Shown piece after piece: positions 12,945 to 24,119 of a stretch of DNA of 64,000 bases (within the stretch, counting starts at the first letter, position 1; each line of letters opens with the position of its first letter). The stretch covers positions 22,738,519 through 22,802,518 of the forward strand of contig OU342815.1 in assembly GCA_910591455.2 (NCBI GenBank), in the 5' to 3' direction. The notes beneath the pieces are model-generated. The model saw only the letters and a program-made list of their open reading frames with translations. It ran no database searches and had not been told where the DNA came from. Source of the stretch: Pholis gunnellus. Its lineage: Eukaryota; Chordata; Actinopteri; Perciformes; Pholidae. The position numbers and the translations under genes were made by a program.

Positions 12945-13365
12945 TAGACTGTATGTAAGACGTGGACGTGGTCATCGTGACGTCACTCATTGGTTTGTGG
13001 ACTGATGTTATGAAGCCGATCGAGTTCAACGAGTTCACCGTCGCCATCTTGAATTACGTCCACCTTCATGTTGTTCCGCAACCAATGAACAGAGGTTACC
13101 ATATTTGGTAACTTCGATACAGCATGATGTTCATTTAGTAAGTGATGGTCCATTTAGAGTCAAACAGACCATAAAGCAGGGGATGCTTTAGGGCGGAGCT
13201 ACACAGTGATTGACAGGTCTCTACCAGAGACGTATACTGCGTCTCTACGTCACTCCTCCTCAGTCCAGATATGGTCACTTCCTGTTTATTGGTTGCAAAA
13301 AAAACCCAATATGGCGACGGCAGTAATCCAAGATGGCGACGGGGAAATTGTCATACTCTCTTCCC
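12945..13365. repeat. Element A fold-back copy
   Basis: The left part (12945-13100) matches the distal end of element A in - orientation ('GTCGCCATCTTG', 'GACGTCACTCATTGGTTTG'). The right part (13110-13365) matches the middle and distal portions in + orientation ('CATGATGTTCATTTAG' to 'CCAAGATGGCGACGG'). The two are head to head, and the CTCF-bearing proximal end is absent. Confidence 0.7.
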
Positions 13366-13907
13366 AACAAGATGCTGACATGTGTGGCCACTGTAACAAC
13401 TAACAACAATACATTTTCTTTTGTACATTATTTTGTAAATCACTTGATCACGGAAACCAGTTCGATGTCCGTTCTACTCGTAGTCTAAAGAGAAACAACT
13501 TCATCAGTTCAGAGAGCAAAGTCGTTCTTGACTGATAAAACACGGGTCTGCTTCTGTCTGACGTCAGACACCCGATGTTTCAGAAACACCATTGTTGATG
13601 AGTAACTCTGCCGCCGTCATCACTGCAAACTCCACAAGTGCTGTGCTCCAACGCAAAACCTGCCGAGCGTAAAGAGCAGCAACCGAGGGAGACAGGGTTT
13701 ACTGTACAACTGCTTAAAGAAACTAAACATGGTCATGTTTATATGTACCTAATATACACTGGCTTTACTAGGTGTGGCCAAGCTTCAGATATGTGCTAAC
13801 ACAGAGTAACGAGAACCTGAAGCAATAAATGATTTAACCGTTAAAGACCGGCGACACGGGCCAAAGTCAACCCTGATCTGCAAATGTGACCTTGTTATCC
13901 AGTTAGC

Positions 13908-13940
<33 letters not shown>

Positions 13941-14033
13941 ATATATCGCCTGCTTCCCCTTCAACCTGATGACTGATTAAGAGTCAGAACACTGAGTAAA
14001 CTGTCTGCCCCGAATATTAGCGGGTGTGTACAA

Positions 14034-14039
<6 letters not shown>

Positions 14040-14073
<34 letters not shown>
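14040..14073. repeat. (GT)17 microsatellite
   Basis: Uninterrupted GT tract. Confidence 0.95.
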
Positions 14074-14074
<1 letters not shown>

Positions 14075-15104
14075 CTCAGCAGCCCCTAAAAACAGCCGCA
14101 ACATTATAACACCTAATTTACTCTCATTTAAAAGCAGGAACTGAAGGAGAGGTCGATGGTATTTGCTCGACATACAGATGTGAAACAGGAAGCTGCTTCA
14201 GATCAACACATCTGAGAAAAGTTCATCCAAAAACTGGCTTCAGTGTTCTGACTTTTTAACATCTTTTGACATTTGATGTTTTAATCCCGAGCAGTTTGCA
14301 GGGAGGTATCAGGCAGAAGCTGAAGGACGCTCCGGACAGGATGGACGGACGGAGACGGTTATGAGACAGCCGCTCTGCTCTGTTTTTAGCAATCGCAAAA
14401 AAAGCTTCATCTGGTTTCATAACCACAACAGCCGACACCCACATCCACAGCCCCACAGAGCTGAAAGGGTTTCTCCTTTTTAAGTGGAGTCAAAAAAAAA
14501 AAAAAAAGGGCTTCATGTCATCTTCATTTGCTGTGACTTCAATGGGAGTCAAACCCCAAACCTCCCAGTATCAGAGGGGACAGCAGCCACAGAGCTATCA
14601 GTTATTACCATATTACAGTTATCGTCGTTATATTTCACTGCTGTGTACCACACACACCATGTGTGCGTCAGGCTCCTGCACAGATACATGAATGTGACTA
14701 CAGGCTGTGATCAGCGTTTAGGATGAGAGTTATATTATTTTGAGCAAATCAAAAGCCATAAAAAAAAGAATGAGACAGCAGAGGTGCATGTAGGTTTGAG
14801 CATGTGTCAAGTTGATGGTTCAGTTTTTAGCTTTTGAAATATACAAAATGGTAAATTTTTCTCAAATGAATTTGCAGAATTTCTTTTGTAGTTTTTAATT
14901 TAATATTTAATATTTGCAGTTCACCTCTGAGCCACATGAGGGAGCCTGAATGTTCGTGTTGTTCTGATAATTGTAACTGATAACTAATAACATTGAATCT
15001 AATATGAAATAGTGAACATCACGTTTGTGTTACCGATGAGAAGAAATGAGAAGTAAGACACAGCCTGTGAATAATTACTTTGTATGTGGTTCGTTGTGAT
15101 TTTG

Positions 15105-15175
15105 GTCGCGATGGTTTATCATTTTTTTAAAAACTGGGTCCCAGTAAAAAAGTTTGGGAAACACTACCGGGGACT
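15105..15175 (-). mobile_element. Possible hAT-type terminal fragment
   Basis: The complement reads 'GTGTTTCCCAAACTTTTTT' followed by ACTGGGACCC, resembling the common terminus of vertebrate non-autonomous hAT elements. The partner end was not found. Confidence 0.35.
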
Positions 15176-16139
15176 AAAGGTCAAGATAACTCAACCTGTG
15201 ACGCTTTTATTTTCATATACTCCTTTAATTTAACGTCATATTGATGCTATGATTTGTTTACATCTGTGTGTGATATGGAAGCCCACCTCTGCAATAAGAA
15301 CAAAAGTATTTAAAAAATATTTCATTCATTTCTTTAAAAATATGTTTTATTGCTTTTATTGCTTCTGACATGTAAGAATAATAAGAGAAATATGTACGAA
15401 ATATGACTTGTAAATATGAGAAGAAAGCGACGATGTACAAATTTACAATTTTGACATAATAATAATAATTATTAGTAAAACTGCTGAAAAAATGTTCTGA
15501 TGTCAAAATAATGTCTTGATTACAGGAAATAAATGACTGAGTAACTTATTATTATAGGCGGGAACAACATAATATTTCTTTGGCATAATAAGCTGTTATT
15601 AATAAAAATAAATGCTTTATAATAAAGACAATGTGTATATTTATTTACGAGTCTTGAATCTGAGCCTCCTCATGTATATATGTGTGTAAGCGTGTTTTTG
15701 AGAGATCAGTGTGTGTGTGTGTGTGTGTGTGTGTCTATAAACAGCATAATATAATGTGTCCACATTATATGACTGGGTGTGTCTGTGTCTTGATGTGTGT
15801 GTGTGTGGGTGTGTGTGTGTGGGTGTGTGGTTGCTCCAGCTGCAGTCCAGACCGTGAGGATCTGGTCCAGATGGATGCCGGGTCAAGTCCTGCCGGAGCA
15901 GCAGACGCACTGAGGAGCATGAAGAGCCTCAGTCACCATCAGGCTCAGCAGGCCAACATGACGAGCAGCGGCTTCAATCATATTCAGTTTGTTTCAACGG
16001 ACAGCGAAAGGTGTTAAAAGCTGCATATTATAATATATATATATCGTACAAGATTTGCTTTGCTTTTCCTGAGCTGGCGTGATCTCAGCCCTTCCTCCAA
16101 AACGTCACGTTACAAAACGACATCGTGAATTACGTTTAG

Positions 16140-16330
16140 AGAGAATCGAGTTTGTCGACTAATCGATTAGTTGATTAATTAACAGATTTCTGCACAAAGA
16201 ATCATCAAGCATCACTTTAGTTCTTCTGTTCAGATGAGCTTCTGAGTTTCTTGGTAAAAAAGTAAATCAGTATTACAAAAAACAACAACTATCAACTGAT
16301 GTGATTTTAGTCCTCGAAGACCAAAAGGCC
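16140..16330. repeat. Dispersed repeat C (ATTAATCGATTAAT type), copy
   Basis: 'GACTAATCGATTAGTTGATT' followed by degenerate sequence matches the short repeat seen at 39878-39998, 43790-43890 and inside the ~745-bp duplicated block. Common in teleosts and probably a MITE. Confidence 0.45.
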
Positions 16331-16591
16331 CGACTAAACCTCAGACAGTAGTGTAGCGTTTCTGTTTTGTTTTGTTTCAATTCATCATCACTTTAAGCCA
16401 AAACATGAAGTTTCACTAAATGTAACAAAGTAGCTTTGAAGTTTTTTGTTTTATTGTCTTAGAATTTACATTGTAAATGTAACTTTATAGAAACGTCATA
16501 AGAATGAAGTATTTGTGGAACAAAAGTTGTACAAAAGTTTGAACAGAAATGAAGGATTATTGTAAACTCGATGCAGTGAAATAGTTTTCTT

Positions 16592-16622
16592 GCTCATCTC
16601 TGTATGAAGCACAGAGATGAGC
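16592..16622. other. Perfect 12-bp stem-loop
   Basis: GCTCATCTCTGT at 16592-16603 pairs with its exact complement at 16611-16622 around a 7-nt loop. Function unknown. Confidence 0.6.
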
Positions 16623-16918
16623 CTCGATCCTACACCAGAAGGGCCAACATGCTGTCACAGATGTTGAGTTATGAAGTTATTTTTGAGTCCAACACTTTCC
16701 TGCGGTTCCACAACCGAAGACATGAGGAGACCCGAGCGATGCCTCGCTGCCACGAGTGAGACTCGGAGTCGCTCGTCTCCTGTGAAATGATCGGCCACAC
16801 GCCGGGAGCTCAGAGTCGCTGTCGCGCTCTTTATGATTTCCCCGGAGTGACTGCAGCTATTTCAGGAAGTAACCAAACACCAAGGATTAAATGACCAACG
16901 TCTGACTGTGTTTATATG

Positions 16919-17140
16919 TGTAGCACCGCTAGTGTAGAGGGTGACTGCGGTTAAGTGGAGCGCAAGGCCGCCCTTCAATCAGAGGATCGGCGGGTTGATC
17001 CCCGGCTCTGGCCCCGCTAGTCGCATGTCGTTGTGTCCTTGAGCAAGACGCTGAACCCCAACAATTGCTCCCGTAGCTGTGCCCGCTGATAGAATCTGAC
17101 TTGTTAGTCGCTTTGGATAATAGTGACTGTAATGCTAACT
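16919..17140 (+). mobile_element. tRNA-derived SINE
   Basis: The head carries a B-box-like 'GGGTTGATCCCCGG' about 70 nt from the 5' end. The body reads 'CGTTGTGTCCTTGAGCAAGACGCTGAACCCC', and the tail contains 'GTCGCTTTGGATAATAG'. This is the standard order of a widespread teleost SINE whose tail is shared with an L2-type LINE partner. About 220 bp, near full length, modestly mutated. Confidence 0.75.
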
Positions 17141-17859
17141 TCTGCTGCAACCTTCTTCAGCTGCATAATGGTGTGCATGTGTCCTGAAACAATTTAACAT
17201 CGAGAATAATTAATCAAATATTTATCAAAGACGTTGAGCTGCAGTGTTTGATTCTTCTTCCTCTTCCTCACCACTAAAGGTGCATTCACTGTAAACTTGT
17301 AATACAAGATAATAAATCCCTCTTCACCTGTAGAGTCTCTAAACGTCTGTAATGAACTAAACGTCTCTTAAAAACCGTTGACTATAAATATGAACATTAA
17401 AATGAAACAATCATTTTCAGTCTGGCTTTATCCAATGTTCAGATTTCAGTTCTGGAGAAGTATGAAAATGAACACTTATTTAATAAGATTATGCCTCATT
17501 TACATATTTTAACACACAATTTCCAAAAACCTGAAATACAAAAAAGAATTGTCTTAATTGAAGTAATCAGCTGGAAGCTTCATGATGATATCTAGTAAAT
17601 GTCTTTAACTATTCACCTGTAATGTTTCATCTTCATTTAGAACACTTATAATAATGTTAAATTGGTTACTTATTCTACAACTGTTCCTTACATGAAATAT
17701 ATTTTTAAGTATATATAATAATGGTATGAGGTATTTTTAGTTACTATAAATGTAATTAAAAACACACCTTCAATAAAAAGCAGGTGGTCGATCCCTTATA
17801 TCTGTCACACATAATCCCACATCCTCAGAATTATAGCGTTCTCTTCTAATGACTTTCTC

Positions 17860-18500
17860 TGCTGCTATTCTCGCGCCTCTACATTCCTCCGCCGGGTTTA
17901 CTCAGCTGCCTCCACCGGCCTCAGACCGGCCTCAGCAACGAGGGATTCGCACCCGCAACCATCCGGGGAGGCCGACCGACCAACGAGCCTCTGCTCACCG
18001 TCCGAACTCACCGGCGCCTCAAACCCACCCCGCATTAATTATAATTACATTTCCAGCTTCCTCCTCCTCCTCCTCCTCCTCTTCTTCTTCAGCTCACTGT
18101 CACTTCATATATCTGCCTGAACGCTCCACCAATCTGTCACTAACCGGGATGATTTATCCCGTCGGGGAGCTGCAGTCCGAGCAGTAACGGCTCATTGTTT
18201 GGGTTTTAATTGACTTTTGTTGGACGGGGGGGACGGGGGGGGAGGGGGGCCGACCACTTCTCGGCCGCGTTTTATTGGTTTTGTATCGCCCCGAAGACGG
18301 GAACGTGTGGAGTGAGAGAATTATGGCGCCGCAGCTTCGAGCCAGGACTCGAACACACGCAGTCCTGAGGACGTTTGGTTCCAGGCGGGAGCGACACTCG
18401 CTCGGTCAGATTCTGGTCCGACTGAGCGGCCCGGCGGAGTTCTACGCCGGCTCATCTCCTCAGCGGGTTCTTTGTGAAAGAAAGTTGCACGATTCCAACT
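17860..18500. promoter_or_regulatory. CpG-rich block, possible promoter or regulatory island
   Basis: Dense CpGs (for example CGCGCC, CCGCCGGG, GACCGACC, CCGGCGCC) contrast with the AT-rich flanks. At 18222-18250 three long G-runs separated by AC and A could fold into a G-quadruplex. No convincing first exon was identified, so a promoter is inference only. Confidence 0.3.
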
Positions 18501-21311
18501 GAAAGGTCGCCAGCGATTCACATGTTGGTCTCTGGGCTGTGAAGTTGAATATAAACTGCCAACACGTGTTTTCTTCTGTAAGTCTGTCAATAATCAACAC
18601 AGCGAGACTCACAGGAGCTCTATATTTACATGACGAAGACATATTGTCCTTCATTTTCCTCTCCAGGGATTAATAATCATCTCAACCTGGTCCCACTATT
18701 GGCTTTTGAATGTTGCCTGAGGACAGTCTGTTCTTCTGTTGTTTACGCTCCGCTGCACATATCCACAGAGCCTCGTCATTCTGGGTCTTCTACCACCAAA
18801 TAATTCACTTCTGTGCTTTATTCATGTTGTTAAACTTACTAAAGTTGACGTTTTCTCCACTAAAAACAAGCTATAATCACAACACTCGACCCTTTAAATA
18901 CATTTGGTGAGCTTGTAAGCCAACAGTTAATGTATTTTGCATCATGTTTCTGACCACTTGACACATGTAAGTCCTGTGTTCTCTCTCTTGTAGCTCTGTG
19001 TTTGGTCTCCACCACCTCCTGAGGGAAACATCGTCTCTTTAGCTGCTAAATGCTCCGCTGTGTTCACCAGCGAGTCTCTAACTGTGTTCGTCTGCTGTTT
19101 GCTGTTTTAGAGTGAAAACAACAAGAGAAGTGAGATTCAACCAAAACAGTTGAGTTGCTCGAAAAAAACAAAACAATGATCTCAAAGATAACTTCCTGTG
19201 CGTGTCACTGGTTGTTGGTGATTTGTTTTATGCTCCTTTTGTAAACTCTGTTAAAAATATTGTGTGCAGTCGATTATTCAAATGTCTTCTGTCCAAGGAC
19301 TGCAGGTGGAAATTAACATTATAGGACAACTTCTGATTAAAGGGCATCATCCCCTTACAAATAAACTAAGGAACTAAATAGCATAATTAGGATGGGCAAT
19401 GGTAACGCTAGCTTTTAAAATGATCCAACTATAAAACCCAGCTGGGTTTTGATAACTCTATCTAAGCTAAAATGATCCTTCTGAACATAAACCAACATAT
19501 CTATTGTTAATGCCATAGTGTGTTTATATGATTAAGTATATTTTTTCTAAAGTGTATAATACCCTAAAAATAACATTTGTGTTTACGTTACCTTAGAAAG
19601 AGTTCTATCTAGAACAACGAGCAGTCCTCTCTATGGAGCCTTTGAATCATGCATTGTGGTCCGGAAGTATTGGTTATTTAAACAAATATAACACAAAATG
19701 TGTTTGAAATAAATTACCAACAATAACAGAACGTATTCAGAAATGTAAATGATGAATTCCACTGGATCGAACACTCTGATCGGACAAGATTTAGAGTTTT
19801 TGGAATAATCTAATTTGTTGAGTACTGCTACAAAAAGAAATATTGCTGCGATTGGCAGTCGAAGTCTAAAACCATGAGGATGTCAGGCTTTACAGAACCG
19901 TATCAGTCAAATCCTTCACACGCTCAGTGTACCTGGCATCAACTACTCTCAGGTCTCTGCTTTTACTGCTGCTGCTCTTCTCTGTCGGTGTCAGAAACAG
20001 ACGCCAGCCTCCTCCGTCTCCCTCGCTGCTGCTGCGAGTGGAAAGACGCATGAGGCGAGCAGCCGAAAGGCTTTGACTCCCGGGCCAAGAGGAAGACGCA
20101 GAGGAAGAAGAAGACAGCGAGATTTGGCAGAAGCAGAGAGATCTTCCACAAGCGTGGTGCGGTCGACTACTACGGAGCTATGGAAAGGGGGGAAAATACG
20201 ACAGCTTTGAGCCGTCCTCACGAGGCCTGAACGACCTCCATGCTTGTTGCGTCCAGACTCCACAGCTGACTAACCTTTTGATAAACAAGCGAGCTGAAAC
20301 CCTCACAGGAATCCCCGTCACTGCTACCAGATACGAAAACGTAACGTGTCCTTTGACCTCTCCTGTCCCTGCAGCATTCTGCCCCCTCCCGATCTTCTGA
20401 AACACTTGTTGCTGTGATTTAAAAAAGGCAGGCGGTGGATGTCAACTCACAAACATGTGGAGGTCTCCGCCTGCCGGAGAAGTTCTGCAGCGTGTACGTC
20501 CTCGTCCTGCCAGGCTGCTCGTCTCTTGAGCATAAAGAGAGACGAGGAGGGACAATTAAGGGTCATGAACGGAGCTAAACTATCCGTAACCGCACTGAGA
20601 GCAGCCGGGTAATGAGTCCCAAAGATCGCACCGCAGGTCACGGGTGAACGAAGGCTGGGCGAGCTACGCTAATGGAAACGACGAGCGCTGATCAGTGCAC
20701 GATGCACGCCCAGTTTAGGGATTGAATATCATAAGGAAACCCACATGAGGGGGGGGGGGGGGGGGGGTTATCTGCTGGAGAAGGTGCGTTGGAGTGACAC
20801 CAACATCTGTGCATCAGTAGCGTTCCGTTCCACGAAGGAGGATCCATCTTCTCGGGATTGTGCGCTAATCAAGGGCCCCGGGTAAGAAAGAACAGAAAAA
20901 GATTCGGGTCACTGAACCCGACGAGTGTACGACGGAGCAGCCGTTGCCTTGGGAACCCCCGAACACAGCCGATGTAAATAACGTGATCTATTGGTGCCAT
21001 CTGGAAAAGATTGGGCCGAAAAGGGTGCCTCAGTCTTTAGCCTCTTCTCTCTGCTGTGTGTGAGGGGATCCATTACCCCGTTTATTTGTGCAGCTAAGTC
21101 TTTGGTGGGCGAAGAGGATTATACAGTGGGGAGATCCACAGAGTGGATCCTACACAAGCAGCGCTACTAAAGCTGGATTTCTGATATATCCTGAACAATA
21201 ATGGATTTACAAGGCAGGACTTTTTCTTTTTTTACCCCCTCTCTCCTCCTCACAACCTCTTCATTTTCCACAAATTGAAACCAGACCTGCAGAGAGCAGC
21301 TCCTCTGTATG

Positions 21312-21314
<3 letters not shown>

Positions 21315-21359
<45 letters not shown>
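21315..21359. repeat. (GA)22 microsatellite
   Basis: Uninterrupted purine dinucleotide tract, able to form triplex DNA. It explains the overlapping poly-Arg/Glu and poly-Leu/Ser open frames. Confidence 0.95.
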
Positions 21360-21361
<2 letters not shown>

Positions 21362-22572
21362 AGGGTTTTCTTTAAAACACTTAAGAGTCTGGACTGATGG
21401 AGGAAGTGGGGAGAGAGAGAGAGCTCCATACATGTGGCAGCGAGTGTTATTGTGTGGTTTTCTATTAAATCCCTTGTTAGTCTCTCAGTGATTCCCAACA
21501 AAGCCCCGCTGGTCCCTACTGAAGGATTCCATCTTTGAAACTTGAGCACAAATATTTCTTTCCAATTTATTTTCTCCAGAAAATCACGCAATTTAAATGG
21601 AAAGAATTTGTTTTATTTTTATTGATAAACACATCTTGTCATTAGTAGTTTTAATGATGAATTATTAAAGTTAGTGTAATCAGCTCATAATTCATCTAAT
21701 ATCTGTTTTATATTAACGTGAAAACATCTTCAAACTACTGGATTTATTCAAGTTTATCACCAAAACTACATTTTACAGATGACACGTGAACACATCATGA
21801 TGAAGTTATAATGTACCTTCAGTCAGTACTCGTGTTCACTGAGCAGAGCCTGAAGGCATCATGATGTCACTGAAGTGAACCTCCGTTGGTTAGCCGTTAG
21901 CGGTGCTGCTAACGTTACTAGCTCTCCTCTGATTGGTTGTTTACAATGAAACTTTATCAGAGATCAGAGACTAGAAACACAAGTTCTACTGAGTCAGTGA
22001 AACTTTATTTACTCTCTGATGGTTTACGGTAAACTGTGTCATTAATCTGAGGTTCACATGCGTGATGAACTGTGAGGGGGGTCAGTACGGATCACGTCCG
22101 TTACACTATGAGTTTACATGCACACTAATTATTTCTAATATGACAATATTCCAAAATTGACATGGGTCACGTGTAGCATATCCCATTTGCATATTCCCAA
22201 CTATAGCAGGATTTATTCTAAATGGAGATTTTCCGATTAAGACGTGTGGGATATGCCGATAATATTCAGGTTTTAGGAGCATTCTTTGGACATTCTTTAG
22301 ACATGTACACAGTACATTCAGAATATGTGTTTTTATGGTTTTACACAAACCCAACAACCAACAGTTTGCAGAGATGCATGCCCTAAACACATTTCATTTA
22401 AAATGCCAATGGGATTATGAATAAAGGTTATTAGTTAAAATAAATAAATAATACCAACGCCTTGGCAAAGTGTCTCAGTCTAAAAACTGCTTTAAAAATG
22501 CAACGCAAGGGAGGAGGGCCCGCCAAAAACCATATGGACATAATGGTGGTTTCGCTGGTTACGCGTTTCTAG

Positions 22573-22885
22573 CGACCTGTCAATCACTGTGTAGCCCCGC
22601 CCCTAAAGCATCCCCTGCTTTATGGTCTGTTTGACTCTAAATGGACCATCATTTACTAAATGAACATCATGCTGTATTGAAGAAGACTTGAAACTAGAGA
22701 TTGAGACCATAAACTCATGTTTACAATGTTTACTGAGGTAATAGATCAAGAGAGAAGTAGAGTCATTTTCTCATAGACTTCTATACAACCAGAGGAGTCG
22801 CCCCCTGGTGGACATTAGAGAGAATGCAGCTTTAACACATGAAGCTTTGGCTTCACTTTTCAGGAGAGGAGGTTGCTTCTTGCAT
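22573..22885 (-). repeat. Element A copy (minus), CTCF-like motif
   Basis: Minus-orientation copy running from 'GACCTGTCAATCACTGTGTA' to the proximal end near 22885. The CTCF-like core is at 22797-22811 on the - strand. Close in sequence to the copies at 44.2, 50.6 and 56.2 kb. Confidence 0.88.
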
Positions 22886-23324
22886 GCAACACATGTCCCT
22901 CCAGAACTCCCGTATTGTTGAATAAAGAAACAAGGAAAAAATATGTGATGACGGTTTAGATTTTGTTTAAAAAACATTGATTTAATTTAGTGTAAACTGG
23001 AATCGAATGATGGTCGATGGAGGAGTGAAAGAGAGTTCCTACTCTAGTGATTGAGCTTGTTTTCATTATTTTATCTTTTTCTGTGTGTCATCAACGTGAC
23101 ACCGCTGTAAAAAAAAACTGACTGTAATCAGCAACAGATTAAACACCATCAGTTAGAAAAAGCGGCCGCATCTCAACAGGTCGTCTGAACTATAAAGTAA
23201 CTTGATGGCTCGTGTTGATTTCTGATGAAATCGGCAGACCTCAAAGCCGTCATCCAGATGTGAGTGTCGACACCAGGAAGGACCGGTCACCAAGAAATAA
23301 AGAGAGAGGCTGTCAGCATCACAC

Positions 23325-23352
23325 ACACACTTACACACACACACACACACAC
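23325..23352. repeat. (CA)n microsatellite
   Basis: Short CA tract with one interruption. Confidence 0.85.
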
Positions 23353-23689
23353 TGCAGAGGCTGAAGACAGGAGATACGAGATAAGAGAGAAACAGCGCTG
23401 TGTTAAGTTGCTGTAGACGTGAATGAAAGACTGCGAGGAGGAAGGAAACACTGACTGTTGACAGAGAAAGAAAAACAAAGAGTAACGTCGATGATTTCTA
23501 CAATTCAACTGTGGTTTAACATTTATCCTCTTCGTGAAAACTTTTTCCACGCTAGAAATAATGTTTCTGCTTTATTTGAAATAAGTTAAAACCAACTGCT
23601 GAACAGAAACTGTTGAAGATGTTTGTCAGATAATGATGGAAATATAGTTCATGTTTATGTGTGCAGGCTGTTCTCACACGGTGTTCGTA

Positions 23690-23960
23690 GCAGACGGCAA
23701 CTTCCGATTCTGTCGAGTGAAACCAATGCTGAAGTGTCTTAAAACCTGCATTCTCTCTAGTGTCCACCAGGGGGCGACTCCTCTGGTTGTATAGAAGTCT
23801 ATGAGAAAATGACTCTACTTCTCTCTTGATTTATTACCTCAGTAAACATTGTAAACATGAGTTTATGGTCTCAATCTCTAGTTTCAAGTCTTCTTCAATA
23901 CAGCATGATGTTCATTTAGTAAATGATGGTCCATTTAGAGTCACACAGACCATAAACTAT
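23690..23960 (+). repeat. Element A copy (plus), CTCF-like motif
   Basis: Proximal half of element A in + orientation, with the CTCF-like core at 23764-23778. It ends in 'CACAGACCATAAACT', short of the distal half. It lies about 0.8 kb from the minus copy at 22.6 kb, in divergent arrangement. Confidence 0.87.
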
Positions 23961-23969
23961 ATTTAACCA

Positions 23970-24115
23970 CGGAATTATTTAAATCTAACTGAGTTGTTTC
24001 TTGTTAAGACAGAAGATTATTTTGAAAAGACTTTGCATTACGCGTGCTACTGGACTTTTGTAGGTAAACGCGCAAAAAAATGAGGAGAAACTTTTTTTTT
24101 AAAATGACACTTTGC
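23970..24115 (+). repeat. Dispersed repeat B, copy
   Basis: Blocks 'GAGTTGTTTC', 'GAAGATTATTTTGAAAAGAC' and 'TGGACTTTTGTAGG' match the copy interrupted by element A at 30.2 kb. Confidence 0.5.
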
Positions 24116-24119
24116 TTTG

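Larger units (their letters stand above)
13370..16135. other. Non-coding stretch with microsatellites
   Basis: Contains three GT arrays (13909-13937, 14040-14073, 15709-15734), a GT/GGGT region (about 15776-15829), an A-run near 14492-14506 and a possible DNA-transposon end at 15105-15175. No coding exon was seen. Confidence 0.55.
17145..22555. other. Non-coding stretch with a CpG-rich core
   Basis: Contains the CpG-rich block at about 17.86-18.50 kb, a CTC tract (18059-18083), a run of 19 G (20749-20767) and a GA array (21315-21359). Open frames here are short or low-complexity. The longest (17849-18187) includes a poly-Ser run from the CTC tract and has no recognisable domain. Confidence 0.55.
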
